64,000 bases of DNA from Methylicorpusculum oleiharenae (GTDB taxonomy: Bacteria > Pseudomonadota > Gammaproteobacteria > Methylococcales > Methylomonadaceae): the NCBI RefSeq assembly GCF_009828925.2, contig NZ_WUTY02000001.1, forward strand, positions 310,001 through 374,000, in the 5' to 3' direction. Under the pieces are notes generated by a model. It did not search any database and was not told where the DNA came from. It was given only the letters and a program-made list of their open reading frames with translations. Below, one piece after another: positions 37,940 through 45,704 of the stretch (its first letter is position 1; the number at the start of each line of letters is the position of its first letter). The position numbers were made by a program, and so were the translations under genes.

Positions 37940-38275
37940 CTAACTTATCAATCGCTTATCATATTCTCTCACCCAGAAAATCAACCATAGCTGTAATAGG
38001 GCAGCCAACAAGCGGCCGAACGGGCTAATAAATGCATCGACGAGTCTTACCAAGACTTCATTAAATACCAGTTGTTTAGCCAATTCCCGCGTTAAAAGCG
38101 CCACAACTATTCGCGCATCTGTTCTTTGAAAATGCTTTACCTCTCGCGTTACGGCCTTATGTAATATTTGAGCCGCGTCGGAGTAGCTGATTAATCCATC
38201 AAAGTCATAGGTATTTTTTAAGGCTATGTTTACGCTAATTGGTGGCGTCACCACGGCACCGATTTTCGGGATCAA
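37940..38275 (-). CDS. Hypothetical small protein or gene remnant
   Basis: A 111-codon frame with TTG as its first possible start encodes a protein of ordinary composition: charged first two thirds (DAAQILHKAVTREVKHFQRT) and a hydrophobic stretch near the end (LLAALLQLWLIFWV). I do not recognise it. It lacks a ribosome site, sits in repeat-bearing accessory DNA and may be the tail of a decayed gene rather than a live one. Confidence 0.25.
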   Translation of the reverse strand: MIPKIGAVVTPPISVNIALKNTYDFDGLISYSDAAQILHKAVTREVKHFQRTDARIVVALLTRELAKQLVFNEVLVRLVDAFISPFGRLLAALLQLWLIFWVREYDKRLIS

Positions 38276-38402
38276 GACAAGGAGGGGTGTTGAACTTTCA
38301 CATCCTTATCACCTGGTTTCGCTTACGCGGTCTAACGGCTCCGGCAAGCCATTCTGGAATGAGGGCTTTAATGTTTTTTCAATTACTTACGCGAACAGTG
38401 CC

Positions 38403-38424
38403 TTTTTTAACATGGTTTATCTTG
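38403..38424 (+). repeat. 22-bp direct repeat, left copy
   Basis: A 22-base segment beginning TTTTTTAACATGG and ending TTTATCTTG is identical to 39984-40005. The left copy overlaps the 3' end of the first AAA-ATPase gene (38417) and the right copy covers its start codon, so the gene is bracketed by a copy of its own start region. Confidence 0.85.
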
Positions 38425-39994
38425 ACTTGCTGAGTTGCCGCCAATCCAGCTGCACTAAATTACGCTGCTGTTGGTTAAAAATTAAGCCCACTTCAAATAC
38501 GGTCTTGCCTTGATGCCGGTATTTTTGGGCATAGTCTTTATCCTGAATTTGCTGTAGGGCCGGGTTGGGGGTTTGCTCTTGGTAGTTGGGTTTTTTGTCG
38601 AGTTTGATTTCCATGACGTATATAAAGTCACCTAACTCGACGGTCATATCCACTTGCCCTTGGTTGGTGGTGTCTTCCGGTCGGATAACCGCATTCAGGC
38701 TGGCAAAAAAGGCGTAGAGGACGCTGGCGTAGTAGCCTTCGGAATTGGGCAGGTCGTTGTTGGTGAAATTGCGCCAGGGGATGCCGGAAAACAGGCGTTG
38801 CAGCATCGGTTTCAGTTCATCAATGTCGCCCTTATGTAATAGCGTGAACAATTCAGTACGTAGTGCTTTCTTCTCTGTATCAATCTGGCAATAGCCTTCA
38901 ATCAATTGGTTATTGAGCGCCATTTTGACTTCATAATTGGGTACCGCTAAAACAAAAGCCTGTTCGCCCATTACATCGGTATAGGCTTTTTTTATTGTCA
39001 GATAGCCTGTTTGAAAGAGTAAAGTTACCGGGTTGATGCGTTCAACATCGAATGAATCAAGAATTTCTTCGGAGACTTCGAGTTGTTCCAAATCAGGCAG
39101 AAAATAGGCTTTTTGCTGGAACAGTTTGATCAAAAAGCTGGGGTTGCCGGTTTCGAACCAGTAGTTGCGGTAACGCCGATTGCAGCTGATGAACAATAAG
39201 ATGTCATAAGGGTTGTAGACGGCTTCGCCGAGAAACTGATAACCGTTGTACCAGGTTTTCAATTGCGCCCAGTCGACACCGGCCAAATGTCCGGCAAAGG
39301 TGGTTTCCAGATCGGTTTGGGTATAGCCGCAAATTGTGGCGTAGTTCTCGTCCAGGGTAATGTCTTTGAGCTGATTTAAGCCGCTGAACAAGCTGACTTT
39401 GGAAAACTTGGTGACCCCGGTCATAAAGACAAACTGCAAATGCGCATCCTGACCTTTCAGCACCGAGTAGATGTTTTTCAGTCCCTCGCGCACTTCGGCA
39501 GCGCGTTCCGGGTAGTCGATGTTGCCCAAAATCGGCTTGTCGTATTCATCGACTAAAACGACAACTTTTTGGCCGTATTTTTCGCGGGCTTTGAGGATCA
39601 GATCCTCAAAGCAGCCGGACAGATCAAACCGGCGATCACCGTCTATGCCTAAACGTTGCTGATTAAGCGTTAACAGGGTTTCTATGCGCTCATCCAGTTG
39701 CGCTCGATTTTGCAATACGCCACTGGCAAAATCCAGCTTGATCACCGGATACTGTTTCGACCAGTCCCATTTATCATCTATATACAAGCCTTCGAATAAC
39801 GCTCGATTACCTTCAAACAGTTCTTTTAAGGTGTCAACCAACAAGCTTTTGCCAAAGCGCCTTGGCCGCGATAGAAAAAAGCGCGCGGTTTGCTGCACCA
39901 TTTGCCAAATGAGCGGGGTTTTGTCGACGTAGACCATGTCATTATCCCGGATCGATGACAGGGTGTTAATTCCGATAGGTAGTTTTTTTAACAT
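38417..39994 (-). CDS. AAA-ATPase-like / PD-(D/E)XK nuclease family protein, intact copy
   Basis: The 525-residue protein has the AAA-ATPase_like domain (PF09820 type): N-terminal YVDKTPLIWQMV, Walker A-like RPRRFGKSLLVDTLKELF, and VVLVDEYDKPILG as Walker B. A C-terminal PD-(D/E)XK nuclease-like domain (PDDEXK_9) carries DMTVELGDFIYVMEIKLD with the E-x-K signature. Such genes are abundant and often multi-copy in bacteria and are suspected nucleases or mobile-element-like selfish genes; the biological role is unproven. A diverged, frameshifted paralogue lies 1.4 kb away with stretches of near identity. A 22-bp direct repeat brackets this copy. Base composition is richer in GC than the surrounding intergenic DNA. 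Confidence 0.85.
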   Translation of the reverse strand: MLKKLPIGINTLSSIRDNDMVYVDKTPLIWQMVQQTARFFLSRPRRFGKSLLVDTLKELFEGNRALFEGLYIDDKWDWSKQYPVIKLDFASGVLQNRAQLDERIETLLTLNQQRLGIDGDRRFDLSGCFEDLILKAREKYGQKVVVLVDEYDKPILGNIDYPERAAEVREGLKNIYSVLKGQDAHLQFVFMTGVTKFSKVSLFSGLNQLKDITLDENYATICGYTQTDLETTFAGHLAGVDWAQLKTWYNGYQFLGEAVYNPYDILLFISCNRRYRNYWFETGNPSFLIKLFQQKAYFLPDLEQLEVSEEILDSFDVERINPVTLLFQTGYLTIKKAYTDVMGEQAFVLAVPNYEVKMALNNQLIEGYCQIDTEKKALRTELFTLLHKGDIDELKPMLQRLFSGIPWRNFTNNDLPNSEGYYASVLYAFFASLNAVIRPEDTTNQGQVDMTVELGDFIYVMEIKLDKKPNYQEQTPNPALQQIQDKDYAQKYRHQGKTVFEVGLIFNQQQRNLVQLDWRQLSKSR

Positions 39995-40005
39995 GGTTTA
40001 TCTTG
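39984..40005 (+). repeat. 22-bp direct repeat, right copy
   Basis: Identical to 38403-38424. It contains the ATG (complement of 39992-39994) and the bases just upstream of the intact AAA-ATPase gene. Confidence 0.85.
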
Positions 40006-40339
40006 TCTTTACCTGATTATAAAGGTGTTTCAGCCCTTACTATTTTCCTCTAGAGAACCGAGTCAGTTCGGAAGGGATTGCCGAAATCCAGACTAAATGG
40101 ATAGCTCCAAGCTTACCCTCCATGGCACTGGATGCCCGTTTTCTGAAAGGCATGACGGGCTTATGAATTTAGCTGAAACATATTGCTAATCAGTTTGGCT
40201 TTAGACTCTCTCACCCCAGCCCTCTCAATTAGGCAAAAGGCGTATATTGACACAATTTATTTTATGCTTATCCGTTAGTACTTTCTATTCGGTTATATTT
40301 GAATGGTTCGATGCCGATTTCTTGTTATCCCTACCCTAC
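39995..40339. other. Intergenic region with dispersed repeat A
   Basis: Between the AAA-ATPase start and the Uma2 stop lie ~345 bases. They contain a degenerate dispersed repeat at 40070-40160 and one arm of a 13-bp inverted repeat at 40187-40199. No gene seen. Confidence 0.5.
40070..40160 (+). repeat. Dispersed repeat, copy A
   Basis: The pattern AGGGATTGCCGAAATCCAGA, then CCATGGCACTGGATGCCCG and GGCATGACGGGC, recurs in related form at 41222-41315 (same orientation) and 43111-43187 (inverted). It looks like a family of short palindromic intergenic repeats. Confidence 0.6.
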
Positions 40340-40936
40340 TTATGCTTGCCCAGTCTGCAAAAACGCCTGCATGTCATCGTTATTCACTTGATAATAAATA
40401 TCTTCCACGGCCACGACCACATCAATGCCATCAAATTTAATGCTATCACCGGGATAAAAATATTCCGCCTGCCATCCGCTTTGTCGGGTGAACATTTCAA
40501 TTTCTGCACGTTCTTGGTCGATCAATACGTATGCCTGTAAACTTTCCAGACTTTGATAGGTTAGGCGTTTATGGGTCTTGTCGAAACGACGGGTGCTGGG
40601 TGATAACACTTCGACAATGATGATGGGACGGGTTTTGTAATAATCATTGCCAATGTCTTCATGATCACAGGTCACCATCACATCAGGGTAGTAGAAGTTG
40701 TGGTTGACTTTTACTTTCATGTCGTTGATGTAAATACTGCAAGGTGACTTGTTTCGTTTTAGTGCCATCCTCAATTCTGCAAATAGATTGCCACTCAGTT
40801 TATTATGGCAATCACTCGCGCCTGTCATGGCATAAGCCTTTCCACCAATCAATTCATGCCTAATCTCAGCGTCGCGCTCACCATCTAAATAGTCCGCTTC
40901 GGTTAAATGACTTTGTGCTGCGTTTATTTCCATCAT
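40340..40936 (-). CDS. Uma2-family (DUF820) putative restriction endonuclease
   Basis: The 198-residue protein has the Uma2 family plan: N-terminal EADYLDGERDAEIRHELIGG, then FYYPDVMVTCD carrying the metal-binding Asp. The nuclease-like IIVEVLSPSTRRFDKTHK follows, and later VLIDQERAEIEMF. The fold is PD-(D/E)XK-like, but cellular function is unknown for the family, which is expanded in cyanobacteria and some proteobacteria. It stands alone between the two AAA-ATPase genes. A 13-bp inverted repeat (40187-40199 and 41047-41059) encloses it. Confidence 0.88.
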   Translation of the reverse strand: MMEINAAQSHLTEADYLDGERDAEIRHELIGGKAYAMTGASDCHNKLSGNLFAELRMALKRNKSPCSIYINDMKVKVNHNFYYPDVMVTCDHEDIGNDYYKTRPIIIVEVLSPSTRRFDKTHKRLTYQSLESLQAYVLIDQERAEIEMFTRQSGWQAEYFYPGDSIKFDGIDVVVAVEDIYYQVNNDDMQAFLQTGQA

Positions 40937-41123
40937 GATTCCTAATGCATTACTTACGATGTAGCTAATTTTTGCTTGTCAAATCAATCGAAAGATTGTT
41001 TCGAATAAATACACCTTAGAAAAAAAGTGAGGGTGTTGTGCTTAATGCCAAACTGATTAAAGGCACCGGGCTCATCTTTCACTTTCAGTAAACATCCGGT
41101 TAGCCGCACAAGCCAAACCTACA

Positions 41124-41212
41124 CCCATTTCTTGACCTAAATTTAGCGCATCGAGCTTGGTTAAGTCATTAGTATATTCATTCGCCATTTCTTAGCTTGT
41201 GTATTCAATCTA
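41124..41212 (+). repeat. Degenerate direct repeat, unit 2
   Basis: Counterpart of 37808-37894, sharing ACCTAAATTTAGCG and TTAAGTCAT in the same order and spacing. Confidence 0.6.
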
Positions 41213-41221
41213 CTTCTTTCG

Positions 41222-41315
41222 GTAGGGATTGCCGGGATCCAGAACATAAGGACGAGCTACAGCCCTTGCCGTCCATGGCTTCTAGGGCCCGACAATGCCA
41301 GCCGGAACGACGATA
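41222..41315 (+). repeat. Dispersed repeat, copy B
   Basis: The core GCCGGGATCCAGAACA followed by TAAGGACG at 41231-41254 has an inverted near-copy at 43155-43178. The copy continues with GTCCATGGCTTCTAGGG and ends near GCCGGAACGACG. Copies B and C face each other across the AAA-ATPase pseudogene. Confidence 0.65.
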
Positions 41316-41357
41316 ACTATTAATGCAAAAAAAGTTCTCTAACAAGCTTGGAAAATC

Positions 41358-42963
41358 CTATAAATACTGGGAAACTTCAGTTAACGTTATGTGTTGCCGC
41401 CAATCCAGCTGCACTAAATTACGCTGCTGTTGGTTAAAAATTAAGCCCACTTCAAACACGGTCTTGCCTTGCTGCCGGTATTTTTGGGCATAGTTTTTAT
41501 CCTGAATTTGCTGTAGGGCCGGATTGGGGGTTTGCTCTTGGTAGTCGGGGCTTTTGTCGAGTTTGATTTCCATGACATATATAAAGTCACCCAACTCGAC
41601 GGTCATATCCACTTGCCCTTGGTTGGTGGTGTCTTCCGGGGTGATGACCGCATTCAGACTCGCAAAAAAGGCGTAGAGGACGCTGGCGTAGTAACCTTCG
41701 GAATTGGGCAGGTCCGTAGTTGGTGAAATTGCGCCAGGGTATGCCGGAAAACAGGCGTTGCAGCACGGTTTTTAGCTGCGGCAAATCACCTTGATTCAGA
41801 CTGTCAAAAACCTGATGCTGGATTTTAAGTTTTTCGCTGGCCAACGTTTGGGTATAGCCATTGATGAGATGGGAGTTTAAAGCTTGACGGACTTCCCGGT
41901 TGGGCACTTTGAGCAGAAACATGAATTGACCGCTAAAGCCGGCGTAGGCTTTTTCGATGGTCAAATACCCGGCTTGAAATAATAGCGTTACCGGATCAAT
42001 GGCTTCCACATCAAACGAATCAAGAATTTCTTCAGAGACTTCGAGTTGTTCCAAATTAGGCAGAAAATAGGCTTTTTGCTGGAACAGTTTGATCAAAAAG
42101 CTGGGGTTGCCGGTTTCGAACCAGTAGTTGCGGTAGCGCCGATTGCCGCTGATGAACAGTAAGATGTCATAAGGGTTGTAGACGGCTTCGCCGAGAAACT
42201 GATAGCCGTTATACCAGGTTTTCAATTGCGTCCAGTCGACACCGGCCAAATGTCCGGCAAAGGTGGTTTCCAGATCGGTTTGGGTATAGCCGCAAATTGT
42301 GGCGTAGTTCTCGTCCAGGGTAATGTCTTTGAGCTGATTTAAGCCGCTGAACAAGCTGACTTTGGAAAACTTGGTGACCCCGGTCATAAAGACAAACTGC
42401 AAATGCGCATCCTGACCTTTCAGCACCGAGTAGATGTTTTTCAGTCCCTCGCGCACTTCGGCAGCGCGTTCCGGGTAGTCGATGTTGCCCAAAATCGGCT
42501 TGTCGTATTCATCGACTAAAACGACAACTTTTTGGCCGTATTTTTCGCGGGCCTTCAAGATTAAATCCGTAAACTTACCCGGAATATCGGCTCGCTCGTT
42601 GCAGGATTCGACGCCTAGCCTTTGTTGATTTTCGGTCAAGATGATTTCAATTCGCTCGTCGAGTTGCTTTCGGCTCTGTAAGGTGCCCGAAGCAAAATCG
42701 ATTTTAATGACGGGGTAGGTCTTGCTCCAGTCCCATTTATCATAAATATATAAAGCTTCGAACAAGGCTCGATTCCCTTCAAACAGTTCTTTGAAGGTAT
42801 CGATCAACAAGCTTTTGCCAAAACGCCTCGGCCGTGACAGGAAATAAGCTTTGCCGGCATCAACCAGTTTCCAGACCAATTCGGTTTTATCAACATAGCA
42901 GATATTGCCTTGGCGGATCTCGGCAAAGTTCTGTATGGATAAGGGCAGCTTGGGTAATGTCAT
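41358..42963 (-). pseudogene. AAA-ATPase-like / PD-(D/E)XK gene, frameshifted second copy
   Basis: Residues 1-~405 read in one frame from the ATG at 42963 (MTLPKLPLSIQNFAEIRQGN, Walker A-like RPRRFGKSLLIDTFKELF, VVLVDEYDKPILG) and match the intact copy. After LFSGIPWRNFTN the frame is lost: at about 41712-41714 the plus strand reads GGTCCGTAGTT where the intact copy reads GGTCGTTGTT, one base more. The C-terminal nuclease part continues in another frame (41358-41612, DMTVELGDFIYVMEIKLD to VSQYL). One indel separates the two, so this is a recent pseudogene or an assembly error. Identity to the intact copy is uneven, near-complete in the middle and lower at the N-terminus. Confidence 0.85.
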
Positions 42964-43269
42964 GTTAGCGATTCGTGTGAATATTCAGTTGAATTTATAA
43001 CAGTTTGATTCTTTAATTGACAGTTATAAAACTTTTCTGATTTGACTAAGGCGTAAGCTGGTCCTGCGCATGATGTGAGGGCAATCGCCCGAAGGGTGGC
43101 GGGCAGGACAACCCGGCATGAGCCCAAAAGCCATGGATGACAAAGACCGTGGCACGTCCTTGTGTTCTGGATCCCGGCTATCCCTTATATCTGCCGGGAT
43201 TACACCTCACGCGAGCAATTGCTTAATTAAATGGGTTGAATTCGCCTTATACCGAATCACACGATTATT
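42964..43269. other. Intergenic region with dispersed repeat C
   Basis: The 306 bases upstream of the AAA-ATPase pseudogene contain inverted repeat copy C (43111-43187) and a GC-rich stretch at ~43075-43110. No gene seen. Confidence 0.5.
43111..43187 (-). repeat. Dispersed repeat, copy C (inverted relative to B)
   Basis: Read on the minus strand it gives GCCGGGATCCAGAACA then CAAGGACG, differing from copy B at one base in that core, followed by ATCCATGGCTTTTGGG. With copy B it encloses the frameshifted AAA-ATPase gene. Confidence 0.65.
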
Positions 43270-44745
43270 TTAATAAATCCCCCTCGATCCCCTTTTTTCA
43301 AAGGGGGAGGTTGTTTTAACGAGATACGAAGAAATCAACACATTGATGCGGGGAAAAAGCTGGTTTATTGATTGTTTCAAGGCTTTTTTAGCGCCTTCAT
43401 CACCATGAATCAAGCGTATTTCACTGGGCTTGATACGCATGCCTTTGATAAATCGCAGCAACGAATCCTTATCGGCATGCGCAGAGAAACCGTTTAACTG
43501 ATAAACGCCCGATTTGATGTGATATCGCTCTCCTTCCAAATCCACATAGCCTTGACGCGGCCCATATGTTTGAATGATGCGTCCCGGTGTTCCTGCTGCC
43601 TGATAACCGACCAGAAGAATATCGGTGCGTTCGTCTTCGATCATTGCTTTCAAATAATTGACTATCCTTCCTCCTGCACACATGCCGCTGGCGGCAATGA
43701 CGATGCAAGGACTCGCAGTTTTCTTTAAATACTCAACCGCGGCAAGATGATCCTGATGCGAATTGATCGTCGTCAATTGTTCAAACGCCAAAGGATGCCT
43801 GCCTGTCCGGACTTTAGCCTTGGCTTCGGCATCCCAAAAGGGCTTGAGTTTTCGATAAACTTCGGTAAAGCGGTTTGCAAGAGGAGAATCGACGATAATT
43901 TCTAAGTCTTCCCACACCAGACCTTTGGCAAGCGATTCGGTTTTATGACGGTGAATAAGCTCTTCCAGCTCATAAAGCAATTCCTGAGTCCTTCCTATAC
44001 TGAAGGCAGGAATCAAAATTACACCTCGATTTTGCAGACATTTTTTTATCAGCTGTTTGAGCTGATCTTTGCGTTGCCGTCGATTTTCATGCCGGCGGTC
44101 CCCATAAGTGCTTTCCAATACCAGCACGTCGGCCTGATAGGGCGATTTCGGTGACGGTAATAACGGTGTATAAGGCCCACCAAGATCACCCGAAAACACA
44201 ACACGCTTTTTCTTTCCTTTAGCGGCAATATCGCACTCAATGTAGGCAGAACCCAATATATGACCGGCGGGTTTAAACTTGATTTGTAACCGGCTCTCAC
44301 TGTTTTCGCCCATTCCCACTGACTGCCAGAGATCATAAGGAACAGCCGCTATCCTGGATTTAATGAGTTTGATAACCCGCTCGATAAGCGATTTGTTACG
44401 AGTAACACCAATAGCAACAGCATCTTCCAGTACTAGAGGTAATAACTCCGCCGTCGGTTCTGAGCAATAAATAGGACCTCTGAATCCGGCCGCAATCAAA
44501 TGAGGAATCCGTCCGACATGGTCGATGTGACAATGTGTTACAACCAAGGCTTTTATTTTATCTACCGGAAACTCGATTTGAAGATGATTGGCACCTGCTC
44601 CTTCGGGTGATTCTTCTGCACCCTGGAATAACCCGCAATCAATCAGAATTGAGTTGTCCTGATCGACTTTTAATTCGTGACACGAACCGGTTACACCATC
44701 GACAGCACCGTGATGTTCAATTGTGGGATAAATTAAATCATTCAT
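43270..44745 (-). CDS. Metallo-beta-lactamase / beta-CASP family ribonuclease-like protein
   Basis: The protein has the zinc motif THCHIDHVGRIPHL, further MBL motifs near GHILGSAYIE and VVFSGDLGGP, the beta-CASP region (ILIPAFSIGRTQELLYELEE), and IAASGMCAGGRIVNYLK. The C-terminal NGFSAHADKDSLLRFIKG resembles CPSF-73-like and archaeal-type RNases. Such enzymes cut or trim RNA. Starting at the ATG at 44745 gives 491 residues; an ATG at 44787 would add 14 and is possible. The last ~13 residues (SPFEKRGSRGIY) are encoded by a dispersed repeat, not by conserved family sequence. It lies at the edge of the repeat-rich island. Confidence 0.88.
   Translation of the reverse strand: MNDLIYPTIEHHGAVDGVTGSCHELKVDQDNSILIDCGLFQGAEESPEGAGANHLQIEFPVDKIKALVVTHCHIDHVGRIPHLIAAGFRGPIYCSEPTAELLPLVLEDAVAIGVTRNKSLIERVIKLIKSRIAAVPYDLWQSVGMGENSESRLQIKFKPAGHILGSAYIECDIAAKGKKKRVVFSGDLGGPYTPLLPSPKSPYQADVLVLESTYGDRRHENRRQRKDQLKQLIKKCLQNRGVILIPAFSIGRTQELLYELEELIHRHKTESLAKGLVWEDLEIIVDSPLANRFTEVYRKLKPFWDAEAKAKVRTGRHPLAFEQLTTINSHQDHLAAVEYLKKTASPCIVIAASGMCAGGRIVNYLKAMIEDERTDILLVGYQAAGTPGRIIQTYGPRQGYVDLEGERYHIKSGVYQLNGFSAHADKDSLLRFIKGMRIKPSEIRLIHGDEGAKKALKQSINQLFPRINVLISSYLVKTTSPFEKRGSRGIY
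43273..43311. repeat. Palindromic intergenic-type repeat overlapping the gene end
   Basis: CCCCTTT at 43289-43295 pairs with AAAGGGG at 43300-43306, inside a larger C-rich/G-rich palindrome. Its translation (SPFEKRGSRGI) is the familiar read-through product of a widespread bacterial palindromic repeat. Confidence 0.65.
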
Positions 44746-45209
44746 TTTGTTGCTCGGACTTTGATCGATTGGACCCGTCTGAATCATAGCCCATGCCGCT
44801 TTTAATACCAGTTATGAAAAGGCTTAACTGATCTCGCGCCTTGTCTGCAAAAAGTACGAAATACAAAAAATTCAACCTGAATAAGCCAACTGTTTTAGCG
44901 TCCCTGCCCCCACGTCATCCCTTTTGACAGTTCCTTTGCCATGCACGCTTGATCAGCCGCATCAAGATCATCACAATCCATTTCTCTAGTCCTGTTTTTA
45001 GTGCTTAACATTTACTATTAAGACAAGGTTCATTAATCGTCTATTTGTTTACCTGTCTCCAACCAACATCAGGCACAGCGGCCAAAATCTGCTTATTGCT
45101 TATTTAACAGGTATTTAGGTCTGTTTTTAAACCCGTCACCTGAGTTACACTAGTACCGCAAATCCATTAACATAAATCAGCTGTAAAATTATCCAAAGGA
45201 GTAAATCAA
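44746..45209. other. Divergent intergenic region before mscL
   Basis: About 460 bases upstream of mscL. It holds one possible 28-codon minus-strand frame (see 44895-44981) and no repeat or clear promoter. The ribosome site of mscL (AAGGAG) lies at the right end. Confidence 0.5.
44895..44981 (-). CDS. Possible 28-residue small protein
   Basis: A frame from the ATG at 44981 to a TAA at 44895 encodes a short acidic N-terminus (MDCDDLDAADQACMAKEL) and the tail SKGMTWGQGR, with two cysteines. GGACTAGAGAA just upstream offers a weak ribosome site. The composition looks protein-like, but at this length chance is a serious alternative. Confidence 0.25.
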   Translation of the reverse strand: MDCDDLDAADQACMAKELSKGMTWGQGR

Positions 45210-45614
45210 ATGAGCGTATTAAAAGAATTCAAAGAATTTGCCGTTAAAGGAAACGTGATTGACATGGCTGTTGGTATTATTATCGGCGCGGCATTTAGCA
45301 AGATTGTTTCATCATTTGTTGGTGACGTGATCATGCCCCCTATCGGCGTTTTGGTCGGTGGTGTAGATTTTTCTGACCTTGCCGTTGTTCTAAAAGAAGC
45401 CACAATGGACACTCCCGCTGTTACATTAGGCTATGGCAAATTTATTCAATCTTTGATCGATTTTACAATTGTGGCTTTTGTGATTTTTATCGCCATAAAA
45501 TTCATCAATAAACTTAAAAAACAAGAAGAAGCCGCACCGGCTCCTGAACCAGGCCCTTCAAATGAAGAAGTGTTGCTTGCCGAAATTCGTGATTTGCTTA
45601 AAGAAAAGAAATAA
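45210..45614 (+). CDS. mscL: Large-conductance mechanosensitive channel
   Basis: The 134-residue protein is a typical MscL. The N-terminal amphipathic helix [20 protein letters not shown] leads into TM1 ([18 protein letters not shown]), followed by [15 protein letters not shown]2 ([18 protein letters not shown]), and a charged C-terminal helix with [16 protein letters not shown]. It forms a homopentameric pore that opens under extreme membrane tension to release solutes after osmotic downshock. A strong AAGGAG lies upstream and a bidirectional terminator follows. Confidence 0.98.
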   Translation: MSVLKEFKEFAVKGNVIDMAVGIIIGAAFSKIVSSFVGDVIMPPIGVLVGGVDFSDLAVVLKEATMDTPAVTLGYGKFIQSLIDFTIVAFVIFIAIKFINKLKKQEEAAPAPEPGPSNEEVLLAEIRDLLKEKK

Positions 45615-45631
45615 TCGTTAACGCCGAAAAT

Positions 45632-45656
45632 AAAAAGGGGAAATAATCCCCTTTTT
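45632..45656. terminator. Bidirectional terminator between mscL and clpB
   Basis: AAAAAGGGG at 45632-45640 pairs with CCCCTTTTT at 45648-45656 around a 7-base loop. It serves both convergent genes. Confidence 0.92.
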
Positions 45657-45704
45657 ATTGATTCAGCTATTTATCTAGGTGTTCTGGAAAAATTCGTCAT
45701 TTTT

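Larger units (their letters stand above)
37597..38402. other. AT-rich accessory intergenic region with a degenerate repeat
   Basis: About 800 bases separate the surface-modification cassette from the first AAA-ATPase gene. A ~90-base segment at 37808-37894 is repeated in degenerate form at 41124-41212. A 111-codon minus-strand frame at 37940-38275 is described separately. Otherwise I see no convincing gene; the plus-strand frames overlapping 38226-38513 are short and mutually overlapping. Confidence 0.5.
40937..41357. other. Intergenic region with repeats
   Basis: The 421 bases hold the right arm of the inverted repeat around the Uma2 gene (GCCAAACTGATTA at 41047-41059), degenerate direct repeat unit 2 (41124-41212) and dispersed repeat B (41222-41315). 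No gene seen. Confidence 0.5.

Noticed and set aside
41358-41612. 84-codon frame as a separate small nuclease gene
   Set aside because: It aligns exactly with the C-terminus of the intact AAA-ATPase copy and is simply the part downstream of a one-base frameshift.
40070-43187. CRISPR array
   Set aside because: The repeats are few, degenerate, in both orientations and not evenly spaced.
37940-43269. Defence island or toxin-antitoxin system
   Set aside because: The AAA-ATPase/PD-(D/E)XK and Uma2 genes are nuclease-like, but there are no antitoxin, methylase, Cas or known defence partners, and one copy is broken; repeats and paralogy explain the region better.
45120-45190. Sigma70 promoter for mscL
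   Set aside because: TTACAC and TAACAT are 17 bases apart but match the consensus at only 2 and 4 of 6 positions.
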